DNA from: Sphingomonas montana
Lineage (GTDB): Bacteria > Pseudomonadota > Alphaproteobacteria > Sphingomonadales > Sphingomonadaceae
Assembly: GCF_001956315.1 (NCBI RefSeq)
Contig: NZ_MOLY01000042.1
Coordinates: 124,001-188,000, forward strand
Reading direction: 5' to 3'
Length of the DNA: 64,000 bases
Positions 29,857 through 38,448 of this stretch are shown one piece after another. The notes under the pieces are model-generated. The model did not search any database. It was not told where the DNA came from and saw only the letters and a list, made by a program, of their open reading frames with translations. Every line of letters starts with the position of its first letter. Position 1 is the first letter of the stretch. The position numbers were made by a program, and so were the translations under genes.

Positions 29857-30511
29857 AGTTGCACCTATATTGCGCATGATGCCGTTCGTGGTGGCTGGCG
29901 GTGATCAGCCAGCGACCGGCAGGCCCGTTGACGAGGCGGCGCGGGAACATCTCCCACCCCATGTGATTGGTCACACCCATAAGCGTCATGACCGACAGCA
30001 CAACGCCGAGTGCGATGGGATGCAGGGGAATGACGAAGACCAGTGTCGGAATTACCACGGCCCCGGACAGCGCCTCGATCGGGTGGAAGCTCATCGCGGC
30101 CCAAGCGGTGGGCGGGCGGCTGGCATGGTGGACGGCGTGGGCGAGCTTGAACGGCTTCGGCCGGTGCATCCAGCGATGCGTCCAGTAGAACCACGCATCG
30201 TGCGCGACCAGGCAGAGCAGGATCGACAAGGGCAGCCACCAGAGCGGGTAGGCATGGAGATCGGTATAGACCAGCGTCCAGCCATGTTCGCGCCAGCCCC
30301 AGGCGAGAATGCCGGCCGGCACGCCGTAGATCGCCGCGGACACGAGCGACCAGAAGAGTTCGCTGCGGATCTGGGTGGCCTGCCCCGCATAGAGGCCGGG
30401 CACACGCGCGCGGGTCGCCAGGGCGAACCCGCCCGATACGATGAGGTAACGGACCGCGACGATCAGCGTCATCGCCAGAGCGGACAGGAACAGGCCGAGC
30501 AGCATCGTCAT
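29705..30511 (-). CDS. Sterol desaturase/fatty-acid hydroxylase family membrane protein
   Basis: 268 residues with four to six hydrophobic helices. The di-iron histidine clusters are complete: HDAWFYWTHRWMH, HAVHHASRPPTAW and HHERHHAQYRCNYG. The family uses O2 to hydroxylate or desaturate lipids, sterols, hopanoids or carotenoids in the membrane. The ATG at 30509-30511 is clear. Its substrate in a sphingomonad could be a carotenoid or sphingolipid acyl chain; the sequence does not decide. The C-terminal Ala-rich tail overlaps the DUF2141 gene. Confidence 0.88.
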   Translation of the reverse strand: MTMLLGLFLSALAMTLIVAVRYLIVSGGFALATRARVPGLYAGQATQIRSELFWSLVSAAIYGVPAGILAWGWREHGWTLVYTDLHAYPLWWLPLSILLCLVAHDAWFYWTHRWMHRPKPFKLAHAVHHASRPPTAWAAMSFHPIEALSGAVVIPTLVFVIPLHPIALGVVLSVMTLMGVTNHMGWEMFPRRLVNGPAGRWLITASHHERHHAQYRCNYGLYFRFWDRLCGTDRGLGDFAAKPAKSAKARAAAGDAGIAARGEPGRAG

Positions 30512-30543
30512 GTCCGATGCCCTAGCACGGATCTGCGGCGAAG

Positions 30544-31611
30544 TCAGAAATCGCTGGCAAGCGTGAAGGCGATGCCGGTGCCGGGGCGGGCGCGGCCGGC
30601 GATGCGGATCCGCCCCTCTACCGCGACCGTGACCGGCAGCCGCGCGGTGCGCAGCGTGGCGGCGGCGCGCGGGCCGATATCGATTCGCGCGGCACCGGGT
30701 TGCGCGGCGCCCCAGCCGCCGACGCCGACCCGCAGGTCGGCCGTCGGGCCGATCGGGGTACGATGATGCAGGCGGACCGCGCCATCGACGAACGGATCGC
30801 GGCGCTGCGCACCCACCAGCCCCGTCTGGCCATAGCCGTCCAGTTCGAGCCGCGGGCCTATCGCGTGGTACAGGCCGCCCGCGGCGTAGGCGGCGAACGC
30901 ATCGCGCCCGTCACGGCCCAGCGCGACCCGGCGTTCCAGCCCGACGCGCAGGCCGGGGAGCGGCAGGATGTCGACGGCGGCGGCCGCCTCCGCCCCTCGC
31001 GTACCGCGCAGGGGCGTGGCGAGCCGGGCGGCAAGCGCGAGGCGGGTGTCACCGAGCCGGTAGGCGATCCGCGCGGCGGCCTGCGATCCGCCGATCTGGC
31101 CGGCGGGGGCCAGCGTGGCGGTGGTCCCTCGATCGGCGCGGTGGAAGACATAGGCATAGCCCGACCAGCGCGAGGGGGCGGACGGGGTGACCGGGGCGGG
31201 CGGGTTTGGCTCCGGTTGGATCGGGGTCGCCGGATCGGCTGTGGGAAGGGGGCCCGACCCGGCCGGGGCGCCGGGGCCCTCCAACGATTCGGCCCGAAGT
31301 GTGCGCGGACCGGCGGCGCTAACGAATAACCGTATCGGTGCCGCCGGGGGGGTCGAAAGGACGGCGAAATGTCGTGCGGGGTCGCCCGTGAAACCACCCG
31401 AATCCCCGAGTGCCTCCGAAAATGGGCCGGCAGGGTGGTTGGCAATGGTTGCGGTGGCGGATGCGGCCGGCGTGATGGGGGGCAGCGTCGGGACGGCTCT
31501 GGCGACCGGCGGAGTGGGGCGGAAGTCCGGTGTCCAGACGATCATCGTCCGCACGCCGGCGTAGCAGAGCAACGCCAGGACGAACCCGCGTACCGACCGC
31601 GAACCGATCAC
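30544..31611 (-). CDS. Probable outer-membrane beta-barrel protein paired with an NfrB-like glycosyltransferase
   Basis: 355 residues from a GTG coupled to the upstream stop (GTGA). A hydrophobic N-terminal segment (VRGFVLALLCYAGVRTMIV) is followed by a Pro/Ala-rich stretch to about residue 145. The rest is made of alternating short strands (ARIAYRLGDTRLALAARLATP, VDILPLPGLRVGLERRV, LELDGYGQTGLVG) ending in Phe (TLASDF), as expected of an outer-membrane beta-barrel. In E. coli NfrB is paired with the outer-membrane NfrA; this protein occupies that place but is much shorter and lacks visible TPR repeats. An exporter or surface receptor for the product of the neighbour is inferred. Confidence 0.6.
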   Translation of the reverse strand: MIGSRSVRGFVLALLCYAGVRTMIVWTPDFRPTPPVARAVPTLPPITPAASATATIANHPAGPFSEALGDSGGFTGDPARHFAVLSTPPAAPIRLFVSAAGPRTLRAESLEGPGAPAGSGPLPTADPATPIQPEPNPPAPVTPSAPSRWSGYAYVFHRADRGTTATLAPAGQIGGSQAAARIAYRLGDTRLALAARLATPLRGTRGAEAAAAVDILPLPGLRVGLERRVALGRDGRDAFAAYAAGGLYHAIGPRLELDGYGQTGLVGAQRRDPFVDGAVRLHHRTPIGPTADLRVGVGGWGAAQPGAARIDIGPRAAATLRTARLPVTVAVEGRIRIAGRARPGTGIAFTLASDF

Positions 31612-32996
31612 TGCGCCACATCGTCCGGCAAGGTGTGGACCGTCGCGTCCCAGCGCGGTGGACCATCGGCGACGTAGCGCCACAGCGCGCGCGCCGATGC
31701 GGCGATCGCGACGAGATTGCTGACCACCATCCGCGGCAGCGACCGGAGCGCTTCACCCGGCCCATAGAGCCGGCCGACCAGCAGCGCGCGCATCGCCAGC
31801 CGCCAGGCGAGCAGCAGCAGCAGCAGCCAGGCGATCGGCGTGTCGATATCCGCCAGCAGCGGGCCGGGGCGCCCCGTGCGCCACGCAATCGCGCATTCCG
31901 CCAGCGTCAGCAGGATCGTGGCGTAGCCCGCCGCCAGGACCGCTGCGGCAAGCGGTGCCGACCGGTCGCGCAGCCGCATCCAGCGTTCCAGCGGACCACC
32001 CTGCCAACCCATCCGGTCCCACCCCGCCAGTGCGATGCCGGTGACCCAGCGCGCCTTCTGGCGGACGGCGGCGAACCCGTGATGCGGGAAATAGGCCTCT
32101 ACCGCGACCAGTTCGCCATATGGCTTGTCGCGGAGGCGGGCCAGAATGCCCTGGCCGCCCAGCCGATCGATCCGCAGGCCGAGTTCATAATCCTCCGTCA
32201 GCGATTCACCGTCGAACGGTACGCCGTCGCGTTCGGCGGACAGCGCGTCGAGCATGTCGCGCGCGATGGCGCAGCCGGTGCCGGCGGACGGCACGCTGGC
32301 CCCAATCGCCTCTCGCACCACGAGCTGCTTTCCGTGGGCTTCGGCGAACTCATCGAGATAGTGCCCGGCGACGCCCGCCAGCCCGGCGCGCTTCAGTGGG
32401 CGGACCGGGATCTGGACGAGCGCGAACCGTTCGACGAGCGTATCGAACAGCCGTAGTTCGTGGGTGGAGACATAATCTTCCGCATCGTGGAGGATCGCCG
32501 CCTTGTAGCGGATGCCCTCCGCCTGTTCATCGGCCCGTAGCGCATCCCAAGCGCGGTTCAATGCTTCCGCCTTGGTCACCGGGCCGGGGCGGTCGCCGGG
32601 GACGATCCGGATGCGGCGGCGCGCGTCCGGATCGGTGCGGACGGCCTCGATCGCGGCATGGGTGGCGGGATCGTTGGGGTAGGTCGCGACGTAGATGCGG
32701 TAATCGCCGCCGGCCCAGCGCGTCAATGCCGTGGACAGCGTGGTGCCGATCACCGCCGATTCGTCCCAGGCGCCGATCAGGACGGCGAAACGCCCCGGTG
32801 CCGTGGGCGCAGCCAGCGTGGCCATCGTGACGCGATCGAAGCGGCGATAGACGGTCGCGGCGCGCCACCCCGCACGCAGCAGCCAGATCAGGTCGAACAG
32901 GAGTTGCTCGATACCGAAGGCCAGGAACCCGGCCTGTGCGAAGACGCCAAGTTCGTGGCGTGCGCCCGACATGAGCCAGAACGCGAAACCGTCCAT
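31608..32996 (-). CDS. NfrB-like membrane glycosyltransferase (GT2)
   Basis: 462 residues. FGIEQLLFDLIWLLRAG is an N-terminal membrane segment; the cytoplasmic GT2 domain has GAWDESAVIG, ILHDAEDYVS (DxD-type), SLTEDYELGLRI and QKARWVTG (QxxRW), the full set for processive or polymerising GT2 enzymes; three to four helices close the protein. It resembles the bacteriophage N4 adsorption protein NfrB, which makes a surface glycan. GGGGGGA precedes the ATG at 32994-32996. It is coupled to the barrel-like protein downstream. It lacks the extra C-terminal domain of E. coli NfrB. Confidence 0.8.
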   Translation of the reverse strand: MDGFAFWLMSGARHELGVFAQAGFLAFGIEQLLFDLIWLLRAGWRAATVYRRFDRVTMATLAAPTAPGRFAVLIGAWDESAVIGTTLSTALTRWAGGDYRIYVATYPNDPATHAAIEAVRTDPDARRRIRIVPGDRPGPVTKAEALNRAWDALRADEQAEGIRYKAAILHDAEDYVSTHELRLFDTLVERFALVQIPVRPLKRAGLAGVAGHYLDEFAEAHGKQLVVREAIGASVPSAGTGCAIARDMLDALSAERDGVPFDGESLTEDYELGLRIDRLGGQGILARLRDKPYGELVAVEAYFPHHGFAAVRQKARWVTGIALAGWDRMGWQGGPLERWMRLRDRSAPLAAAVLAAGYATILLTLAECAIAWRTGRPGPLLADIDTPIAWLLLLLLAWRLAMRALLVGRLYGPGEALRSLPRMVVSNLVAIAASARALWRYVADGPPRWDATVHTLPDDVAQ

Positions 32997-33157
32997 AATT
33001 CCCCCCGGAACGAACCCGGTTGATCCGGAACGGAGGGGATCGGCGCAAGGGGTAACCGTGACGACACATCAATTTCGGGCATGCGCGTTGCGAAATTACA
33101 GCGGTTTGTGACGATGGCGGGCGTTTATCGTCATGGTTCGCCCGGTCAGCGCATCCG

Positions 33158-33616
33158 TTATCGCCGCCCCGCGAAAAAGGTGCGGAGTTGTGCCGCGGCT
33201 TCGGCTTCGCCAATGCCGTCGTGAATTTCGGGTCGATGATGGCAGGTCGGCTGGCCGAACAGGCGCGGTCCGGACAGGACGGCACCGCCCTTCGGGTCGG
33301 GGGCCGCGAAATAGAGCCGCGCGATGCGGGACAGGGCGATCGCGCCGGCACACATCGCGCAGGGTTCCAGCGTGACCCAGAGATCGCATCCGTCTAGGCG
33401 GCTTGTGCCCAGCACGGTGGCTGCCGCGCGGATCGCCAAGATTTCCGCATGGGCGGTGGGATCGTGGAGGGTGCGCATCGCATTGGCGGAGGTGGCGATC
33501 ACGTCCGTCGTGCCACTCCGGGTCATGACCGCGCCCACCGGGACTTCGCCCACAGCGGCGCAGGCGGCGGCGAGGTCGAGTGCGAGGCGCATGGGCGGGG
33601 GCAGCGGGAACGGCAT
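33158..33616 (-). CDS. tadA: tRNA-specific adenosine deaminase
   Basis: 152 residues. PTAHAEILAIRAA supplies the zinc-binding His and the catalytic Glu, and TLEPCAMCAGAI the two zinc-binding Cys. It deaminates A34 of tRNA-Arg(ACG) to inosine. EVPVGAVM and the C-terminal helix are typical. The ATG at 33614-33616 is used; an in-frame ATG eight codons later is possible. It stands alone between NfrB-like and Pmp3-like genes. Confidence 0.92.
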   Translation of the reverse strand: MPFPLPPPMRLALDLAAACAAVGEVPVGAVMTRSGTTDVIATSANAMRTLHDPTAHAEILAIRAAATVLGTSRLDGCDLWVTLEPCAMCAGAIALSRIARLYFAAPDPKGGAVLSGPRLFGQPTCHHRPEIHDGIGEAEAAAQLRTFFAGRR

Positions 33617-33666
33617 GGCCGACTGGATCTAGTCGGCCGGCGCAGTTGCGTCACTGCACACAGTGA

Positions 33667-33852
33667 TCAGGTCGTGATGACGGCGGGACGACGATGGTCG
33701 CTAATTACGACATAGAGTGCGAACAGCATACCGGGGACGAAGGCGATCAGCGTGAGCAGCACGCCGATCCAGAAATCCCGGCCCAGCCCGCGGGCCAGGA
33801 AGATGCCTAGCGGCGGCAGCAGGATCGCGGCGACGATATGCAACAATGCCAT
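33667..33852 (-). CDS. Pmp3/YqaE family small membrane protein
   Basis: 61 residues with two membrane helices (LLHIVAAILLPPLGIFLARG and FWIGVLLTLIAFVPGMLFALYVV, given here in shortened blocks). The ILLPPLGxFL motif defines the Pmp3/YqaE family, linked in other organisms to salt and envelope stress. The start is 24 nt after the stop of the upstream small protein, suggesting an operon. No terminator is visible. Confidence 0.92.
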   Translation of the reverse strand: MALLHIVAAILLPPLGIFLARGLGRDFWIGVLLTLIAFVPGMLFALYVVISDHRRPAVITT

Positions 33853-33876
33853 GATCCTGCTCCCAACCTGTCTGGC

Positions 33877-34179
33877 TTAGTTGGCCTTCTCGACCTTCAG
33901 GGTCGGCACCGACACCGTCTCGGTCTCGGTCTTCACCTTGGGCACTTCGATCGTGGTGTTGCTGGTGCCCACGTCGATCGAGCCGACGTCCGCATTCACG
34001 CTGGGCAATGCCCCGCCTTCGACCTTGACCTCGGGCAGTGCGCCGCCCTTGGAGCTGAAGTCGAGGAAGCCGGTGGCGACCGCCGCGATCACGGCCAGCA
34101 CGGCAACGACCAGGATGATGATGATCGTGCGACCGGCACCGCTGCTGCGCGGCGTTTCGGTCCTGTAGTTGTCGGCCAT
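33877..34179 (-). CDS. Small membrane-anchored protein of unknown function
   Basis: 100 residues. GGAGGAAC precedes the ATG at 34177-34179. Residues 17-40 form one membrane helix (TIIIILVVAVLAVIAAVATG); the remaining 60 are a short acidic, Val/Thr-rich repeat-like region (LPEVKVEGGALPSVN, VGSIDVGTSNTTIEV, PKVKTETETVSVPTLKV) likely in the periplasm. It is cotranscribed with the Pmp3 protein, so an envelope stress link is reasonable but unproved. Confidence 0.75.
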   Translation of the reverse strand: MADNYRTETPRSSGAGRTIIIILVVAVLAVIAAVATGFLDFSSKGGALPEVKVEGGALPSVNADVGSIDVGTSNTTIEVPKVKTETETVSVPTLKVEKAN

Positions 34180-34194
34180 GATTGTTCCTCCTGT

Positions 34195-34239
34195 TGGTAC
34201 GATTACGGGCTGGAAACGACCCTTGCCTGAATCGGTTGC
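34195..34239 (-). promoter_or_regulatory. Possible EcfG-type promoter of the Pmp3 operon
   Basis: On the minus strand GCAAC (consensus GGAAC) is followed after 16 nt by CGTT (34215-34218), about 36 nt before the ATG of the small membrane protein. One -35 mismatch; tentative. Confidence 0.25.
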
Positions 34240-34257
34240 ATGAACGAAACGACCTGC

Positions 34258-34277
34258 GGCGATCGATTGCGATCGCC
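34258..34277. other. Perfect hairpin in the rpmB upstream region
   Basis: GGCGATCG (34258-34265) and CGATCGCC (34270-34277) form an 8-bp palindrome with a 4-nt spacer, just upstream of the probable rpmB -35 element. It may be a regulator-binding site for the divergent genes. Confidence 0.5.
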
Positions 34278-34284
34278 ATATCGG

Positions 34285-34313
34285 TTGACGGAAGCGGGGT
34301 TCCCGGTTATCCG
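34285..34313 (+). promoter_or_regulatory. Probable promoter of rpmB
   Basis: TTGACG at 34285-34290, 17-nt spacer, TATCCG at 34308-34313, about 43 nt upstream of the rpmB ATG. The -35 has one mismatch, the -10 is moderate. Confidence 0.5.
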
Positions 34314-34355
34314 CCGCCACTTTCCGGGCAACCCCGATCACCGTAGGATCAAACC

Positions 34356-34637
34356 ATGTCGCGCATCTGCGAACTGACCGGCAAGGGCCGTCAGGTGGGA
34401 CACAATGTGTCGCACGCCAACAACAAGACCAAGCGTACCTTTCTGCCGAACCTGCAGAACGTCACGCTGCTGTCGGATTCGCTGGGTGAGAGCGTCAAGC
34501 TGCGCGTGTCCACGCACGGCCTGCGTTCCGTCGAGCATGTCGGCGGGCTGGACAACTGGCTGCTGAAGACCGCGGAGGACAAGTTGTCGCTGCGCGCCCG
34601 CCGGCTGAAGCGTCAGATCGCCAAGAAGGCGGCCTGA
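34356..34637 (+). CDS. rpmB: 50S ribosomal protein L28
   Basis: 93 residues. [21 protein letters not shown] and the block [13 protein letters not shown] are diagnostic for L28; the length is usual for alphaproteobacteria, which have a C-terminal extension ([14 protein letters not shown]). It binds 23S rRNA in the large subunit. A terminator follows. Confidence 0.97.
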   Translation: MSRICELTGKGRQVGHNVSHANNKTKRTFLPNLQNVTLLSDSLGESVKLRVSTHGLRSVEHVGGLDNWLLKTAEDKLSLRARRLKRQIAKKAA

Positions 34638-34680
34638 TCGCTCAGCGGCCTGCCCGAGGCAGGCCGACGGAATTTGCGCG

Positions 34681-34713
34681 AAACCCCGGGGGCCTGATGT
34701 CCTCGGGGTTTTG
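34681..34713 (+). terminator. Terminator of rpmB
   Basis: AAACCCCG (34681-34688) pairs with CGGGGTTT (34704-34711), extended inward by a few pairs, with a TTTT end at 34709-34712. It lies between rpmB and the convergent esterase-like gene. A second GC-rich hairpin without T-run (CGGCCTGC/GCAGGCCG) is just upstream. Confidence 0.85.
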
Positions 34714-34718
34714 CATGT

Positions 34719-35687
34719 CTATGCGTCCAGTGCGAATTTCAGCAGCAGCGTCTGCTGGAACAGCCAGAAATTATCGTCCGACGCGATCCAGATCATGGTG
34801 CGGCCCTGTTCGCGCGTGATGGCCAAAGCCTCCATATTGTCTATCGCGAGGGGTTGGCGGAGGCGCGCCACCTCCCGCGACGTGATCGTGACGCCGGCGC
34901 GGATCGCGCGCGGATCGAACACCGCCAGCATCGCGCCAAAGCCATCGCGCACCGACAGCCGGCGGTGCAGGACCAACAGGCGGCCATCGGGTAGCCGGCG
35001 TATGTCCGTCGGCCAATAGCCCTGCACCGGCGCGCGATAGGCGAAGCGCGTGACGCGGCTGCGCGGGTCGGTCGGGTCGCCGGAGAAGAGCAGCGCCTGT
35101 TTCGCGCGGTCGGTGCCGGGGGCGGGGCTGTTTTCGGACAGGATGACGAAACGCCCGTCGGGCAGCCGTTCCATCGCCTCCGGCCCGGTGACGAGCGACC
35201 AGTCCGCCATCGCGGCGGGTGCCAGCCCGGCGGTGATTCGGGTGAGGCCGGGATCGAACCGCCGGACGCCGTTGCGCACTTCGTAGCCGACCCAGACTTG
35301 GCCTGTCGCTGGATCGACGGCCATCGACTCGGTATCGCTCAGCGACTTGCGCGCGCCGGCACCAGGCAGGGGATTGATCGCGGACGGCCCGACGATGCCT
35401 GCCGGCCCCATCCGAAACCGAAAGACGGTGCCGGCATCGCTCAGCGCCGTGAACCGGCCGGCATCGTCGGCGACCATCGTGGAGAGCCCGCCGAACGCCA
35501 TGTTGGGCGACCGCAACCGCCAGCCCTGCACGAAGCGGAGTGCGCCGATTCGCAACGGCCCTGGACGATCGCGGTTGAGCGGGATGGCGGTGGCGACGAT
35601 CGGCCCGGCCGGGTCATATATGACCCGGCTCGTTGCGGTGCGCGCGAACAACGCCAGCGGCAGGAGCAGGAAGGGGCCGGGGCGCAT
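34719..35687 (-). CDS. Esterase-like activity of phytase family protein, exported
   Basis: 322 residues. RPGPFLLLPLALFARTATS is a signal sequence. The mature part looks like a beta-propeller of the phytase-esterase-like family: FGGLSTMVADDAGRFTALSD, SLSDTESMAVDPATGQVWVGYE, GPEAMERLPDGRFVILSE and IDNMEALAI are the conserved Glu/Asp-containing blades. The ATG at 35685-35687 has AGAAGG upstream; an ATG ten codons earlier has none. Substrate is unknown; the family name reflects similarity, not proven phytase activity. Confidence 0.82.
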   Translation of the reverse strand: MRPGPFLLLPLALFARTATSRVIYDPAGPIVATAIPLNRDRPGPLRIGALRFVQGWRLRSPNMAFGGLSTMVADDAGRFTALSDAGTVFRFRMGPAGIVGPSAINPLPGAGARKSLSDTESMAVDPATGQVWVGYEVRNGVRRFDPGLTRITAGLAPAAMADWSLVTGPEAMERLPDGRFVILSENSPAPGTDRAKQALLFSGDPTDPRSRVTRFAYRAPVQGYWPTDIRRLPDGRLLVLHRRLSVRDGFGAMLAVFDPRAIRAGVTITSREVARLRQPLAIDNMEALAITREQGRTMIWIASDDNFWLFQQTLLLKFALDA

Positions 35688-35809
35688 GCGCGCCTTCTGG
35701 CGGCTTGCGCGGCCCATTGCAAAGCTGAACGCGCGCTAACGGTATCGTTCAGCGAAGATGCACGGGCGAATCGGCATATCCCCGGTTACGGATGGTCCAG
35801 GAGGCTGAA

Positions 35810-36301
35810 ATGTTCGGGAAGTTGTTCACTTTGAGTGCTGTTGCAGTCGCAACACTGGCCGTCGCCCCTTCGTCGGCAAGCGCGCAATATTATAGTCCGG
35901 GCTATTACGCGCCGGCCCCGGTGCAATATTATGACGGCGGCCGGGGCTACGACCGCGGCGGGTACGACCGGCGCGGGTATGATCGGCGGGACTATGGCCG
36001 TGGGTATCGCGGCTATGGCGGTGGGCGTGGTTATTATGACGGTCGCGGCTATGGCGGCGGTTATGCGCCACGCTATGTCGGGCGCGGTTATGCCGGCGGA
36101 TACGGCCGGCGCTATCGCGGATATCGCTGCGACCGGGGCACCGGCGGGACGATCGTCGGCGCGATCGCCGGTGGCCTGCTGGGCAATGCGATCGGACGCG
36201 GCAGCGGCGGCTATTACGGCCGAGGCGACGGCACGGCGGGCGCGATCATCGGTGGCGGCCTCGGCGCACTGGCCGGCCGGTCGATCGACCGGAACTGCTG
36301 A
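35810..36301 (+). CDS. Exported glycine-zipper protein with Gly/Tyr/Arg-rich region
   Basis: 163 residues. AGGAGG precedes the ATG at 35810. A signal peptide (LFTLSAVAVATLAVAPSSASA) is followed by a long low-complexity part of RGY, GGY and DRR units (residues 35-100), then a glycine zipper (GGTIVGAIAGGLLGNAIGRG and AGAIIGGGLGALAGRSI) as in outer-membrane 2TM lipoproteins of the SlyB/Rick_17kDa type, but no lipobox Cys is present. A role in envelope structure is inferred. Confidence 0.8.
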   Translation: MFGKLFTLSAVAVATLAVAPSSASAQYYSPGYYAPAPVQYYDGGRGYDRGGYDRRGYDRRDYGRGYRGYGGGRGYYDGRGYGGGYAPRYVGRGYAGGYGRRYRGYRCDRGTGGTIVGAIAGGLLGNAIGRGSGGYYGRGDGTAGAIIGGGLGALAGRSIDRNC

Positions 36302-36333
36302 GTCTGTTCGGCGGATAGTATTGGTTGAGGGGA

Positions 36334-36363
36334 GGGTCGGAGCCGCGAGGTTCCGGCCCTTTT
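36334..36363 (+). terminator. Terminator of the glycine-zipper gene
   Basis: GGGTCGGA (36334-36341) pairs with TCCGGCCC (36352-36359), one G-T pair, followed by TTTT. Confidence 0.75.
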
Positions 36364-36407
36364 CTTGTGTGGTGCGGCTGCAAATCAGCGGCAGCGTCGA
36401 GCAGGTT

Positions 36408-36469
36408 CCGTTTGGTTCGGGTCAGTCGAGGACCTGGCGCAGAGTTCTCGACAGGCTTGAACCAAACGG
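36408..36469. repeat. Dispersed palindromic repeat, type A
   Basis: CCGTTTGGTTC (36408-36418) is inverted as GAACCAAACGG (36459-36469). The same layout occurs at 63056-63113. The right arm is preceded by TTCTCGACAGGCTT, close to the GGGCAGGCTC before the right arm of the second copy. The rest of the 36302-36616 gap holds the terminator at 36334 and a partial type B repeat at 36564-36598; no gene was seen. Confidence 0.8.
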
Positions 36470-36563
36470 GTTGGGGAACCGGTCGGGTCGGGAAATGATG
36501 GCGCGTGTCCGTGATCTGCCGCGGTGCCGCTGTCCGGTGGGCGCCGGCTTCTCGACGACCGTA

Positions 36564-36598
36564 GAAGGGTCCCCTCGACTCCGCTCGCGACAGGCGGG
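36564..36598. repeat. Dispersed repeat, type B, partial copy
   Basis: GAAGGGTCCCCTCGACTCCG and the following CTCGCGACAGGCGGG match the element at 44968-45009 and that at 58038-58079 with few changes. Confidence 0.65.
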
Positions 36599-36616
36599 TG
36601 CGTGATGCTTCCGCCT

Positions 36617-38440
36617 TTAGGCGTCGAACAGTCCTGCCAGCTGCTCCACCAGCGTGCCGCCGAGCTGTTCGGCGTCCATGATCGTGACGGCCTTTTGATA
36701 ATAGCGCGTGACATCATGGCCGATGCCGATCGCGACCAGTTCGACGGGAGACTTCGTCTCGATCCAGCCGATGACCTGACGGAGATGCTTTTCGAGATAG
36801 CTGCCGGAATTGACCGACAGCGTCGAATCATCGACCGGCGCGCCGTCGGAGATCACCATGAGAATACGGCGATCCTCGTTGCGGGCGACGAGGCGGGCAT
36901 GCGCCCACATCAGCGCCTCGCCGTCGATATTTTCCTTCAGCAGTCCTTCGCGCATCATGAGGCCGAGCGACTTGCGCGCGCGACGCCAGGGTTCGTCGGC
37001 GCGCTTGTAGACGATGTGACGCAGGTCGTTCAGGCGACCGGCCAGCGCGGGACGGCTGTCGGCCAGCCATTTCTCGCGGCTCTGCCCACCCTTCCAGGCG
37101 CGGGTGGTGAAGCCCAGAATTTCGGTCTTCACGCCGCAGCGTTCCAGCGTGCGTGCCATGATGTCCGCGCTGATCGCCGCGATCGAGATCGGGCGGCCGC
37201 GCATCGATCCGCTATTGTCGATCAGCAGCGTGACGACGGTGTCGCGGAAATCGGTCTCGCGTTCATTCTTGTAGCTGAGCGACAGGCCGGGGTTGATGAC
37301 GACGCGGGCGAGCCGCGCGGCGTCGAGCAGCCCTTCCTCCTGATCGAAGTCCCAGCTGCGATTCTGCTGCGCCATGAGCCGGCGTTGCAGGCGATTGGCC
37401 AGCTTGGTGACGGCCCCCTGGAGGTGGACGAGCTGCTGATCGAGATAGGCGCGCAGCCGGGTCAGTTCCTCCTCGTCGCACAGGTCGTCGGCGGCGATCA
37501 CCTCGTCATAGGCGGTGGTGTAGGCGAGGTAATCGAACTGCCCGGCCATGTCGGAGAAGGGCCGGTTCGGGCGGACGGGCATCATGCCTTCGCCCTCCTC
37601 GCCCATGTCGCCGTCCATGTCGGAATCGGACGAGTCGTCTGTCTGGTCGCTTTCGCCTTCCTCCTCACCGGACTCGGACGATTCGGCGCGGGCGTCGACC
37701 TGCGAGTCGCTGCCGCCCTGATCGTCGCCCTTGTCCTGCTCGTCGCCGGCCTCGGCCTGATCCTCGCCCTCGTCCTCGCCGCCTTCGTCCGGATCGACGT
37801 CCGGCTGGGACTGGCCCTCGACCAGGTCGAGATCCTCCAGCAGGCGGGTCGCCATGCGCGCGAACGCCCCCTGATCGTCGAGCACCAGTTCGAGCGCGTC
37901 GAGATCGGCGCCGGCCTTCTGCTCGATCCAGTCGCGAACGAGGTTCAGGCCGGGCAGCGTGGCGGGCGGCGGGGCCTGGCCGGTCAGCCGTTCGCGGACG
38001 AGCAGCTGGACGGCGGTCGCCAGCGGAACCTCGTCGCGCCCCTTGGCGCGGACGATCGGGTCCGACCGCATCCGCATTTCGAAGGCGGTATCGAGATTCT
38101 GCGCGACGCCGGCCATGGCACGCGCGCCGATCGCCTCGACCCGCGCCTGTTCGGCCGCGTCGAACACCGACCGCGCGACGGCTTCGGCCGGGGCCTGCCG
38201 CGTGTGGAGGCCGATGTCGTGATGGCGCAGGCGGAGTGCGGCAGCATCCGCGAACCCGCGCGCCTCCGCCACCGCCTGCGCGGGCAGAGTGCGCGCGGGC
38301 ATCGGCACGCGCGCCTGCTTGCCCAGCAGGCCGGGATTGTCGCCGGTATAGTTGACCTCGGCCAACGGATCGTGCGCCAGCGCGCGCGCCGTGCCGCCGA
38401 GCACCTGGCGGAACAGGTCGAGAGGGGACGTTTCGGCCAT
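36617..38440 (-). CDS. cobT: Cobaltochelatase subunit CobT-like
   Basis: 607 residues. N-terminal helical domain to about residue 200; then an acidic Asp/Glu/Ser/Gly-rich linker (residues 205-285); then a von Willebrand factor A domain with the MIDAS motif DNSGSMRG near residue 407 and later DGAPVDDST. CobT works with the AAA+ partner CobS (and CobN) in inserting cobalt into hydrogenobyrinate diamide. It follows cobS after 8 nt. CobN and other cobalamin genes are not in the window, so the pair may serve another chelatase-like or MoxR/VWA role. Confidence 0.9.
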   Translation of the reverse strand: MAETSPLDLFRQVLGGTARALAHDPLAEVNYTGDNPGLLGKQARVPMPARTLPAQAVAEARGFADAAALRLRHHDIGLHTRQAPAEAVARSVFDAAEQARVEAIGARAMAGVAQNLDTAFEMRMRSDPIVRAKGRDEVPLATAVQLLVRERLTGQAPPPATLPGLNLVRDWIEQKAGADLDALELVLDDQGAFARMATRLLEDLDLVEGQSQPDVDPDEGGEDEGEDQAEAGDEQDKGDDQGGSDSQVDARAESSESGEEEGESDQTDDSSDSDMDGDMGEEGEGMMPVRPNRPFSDMAGQFDYLAYTTAYDEVIAADDLCDEEELTRLRAYLDQQLVHLQGAVTKLANRLQRRLMAQQNRSWDFDQEEGLLDAARLARVVINPGLSLSYKNERETDFRDTVVTLLIDNSGSMRGRPISIAAISADIMARTLERCGVKTEILGFTTRAWKGGQSREKWLADSRPALAGRLNDLRHIVYKRADEPWRRARKSLGLMMREGLLKENIDGEALMWAHARLVARNEDRRILMVISDGAPVDDSTLSVNSGSYLEKHLRQVIGWIETKSPVELVAIGIGHDVTRYYQKAVTIMDAEQLGGTLVEQLAGLFDA

Positions 38441-38448
38441 CTAGACGA

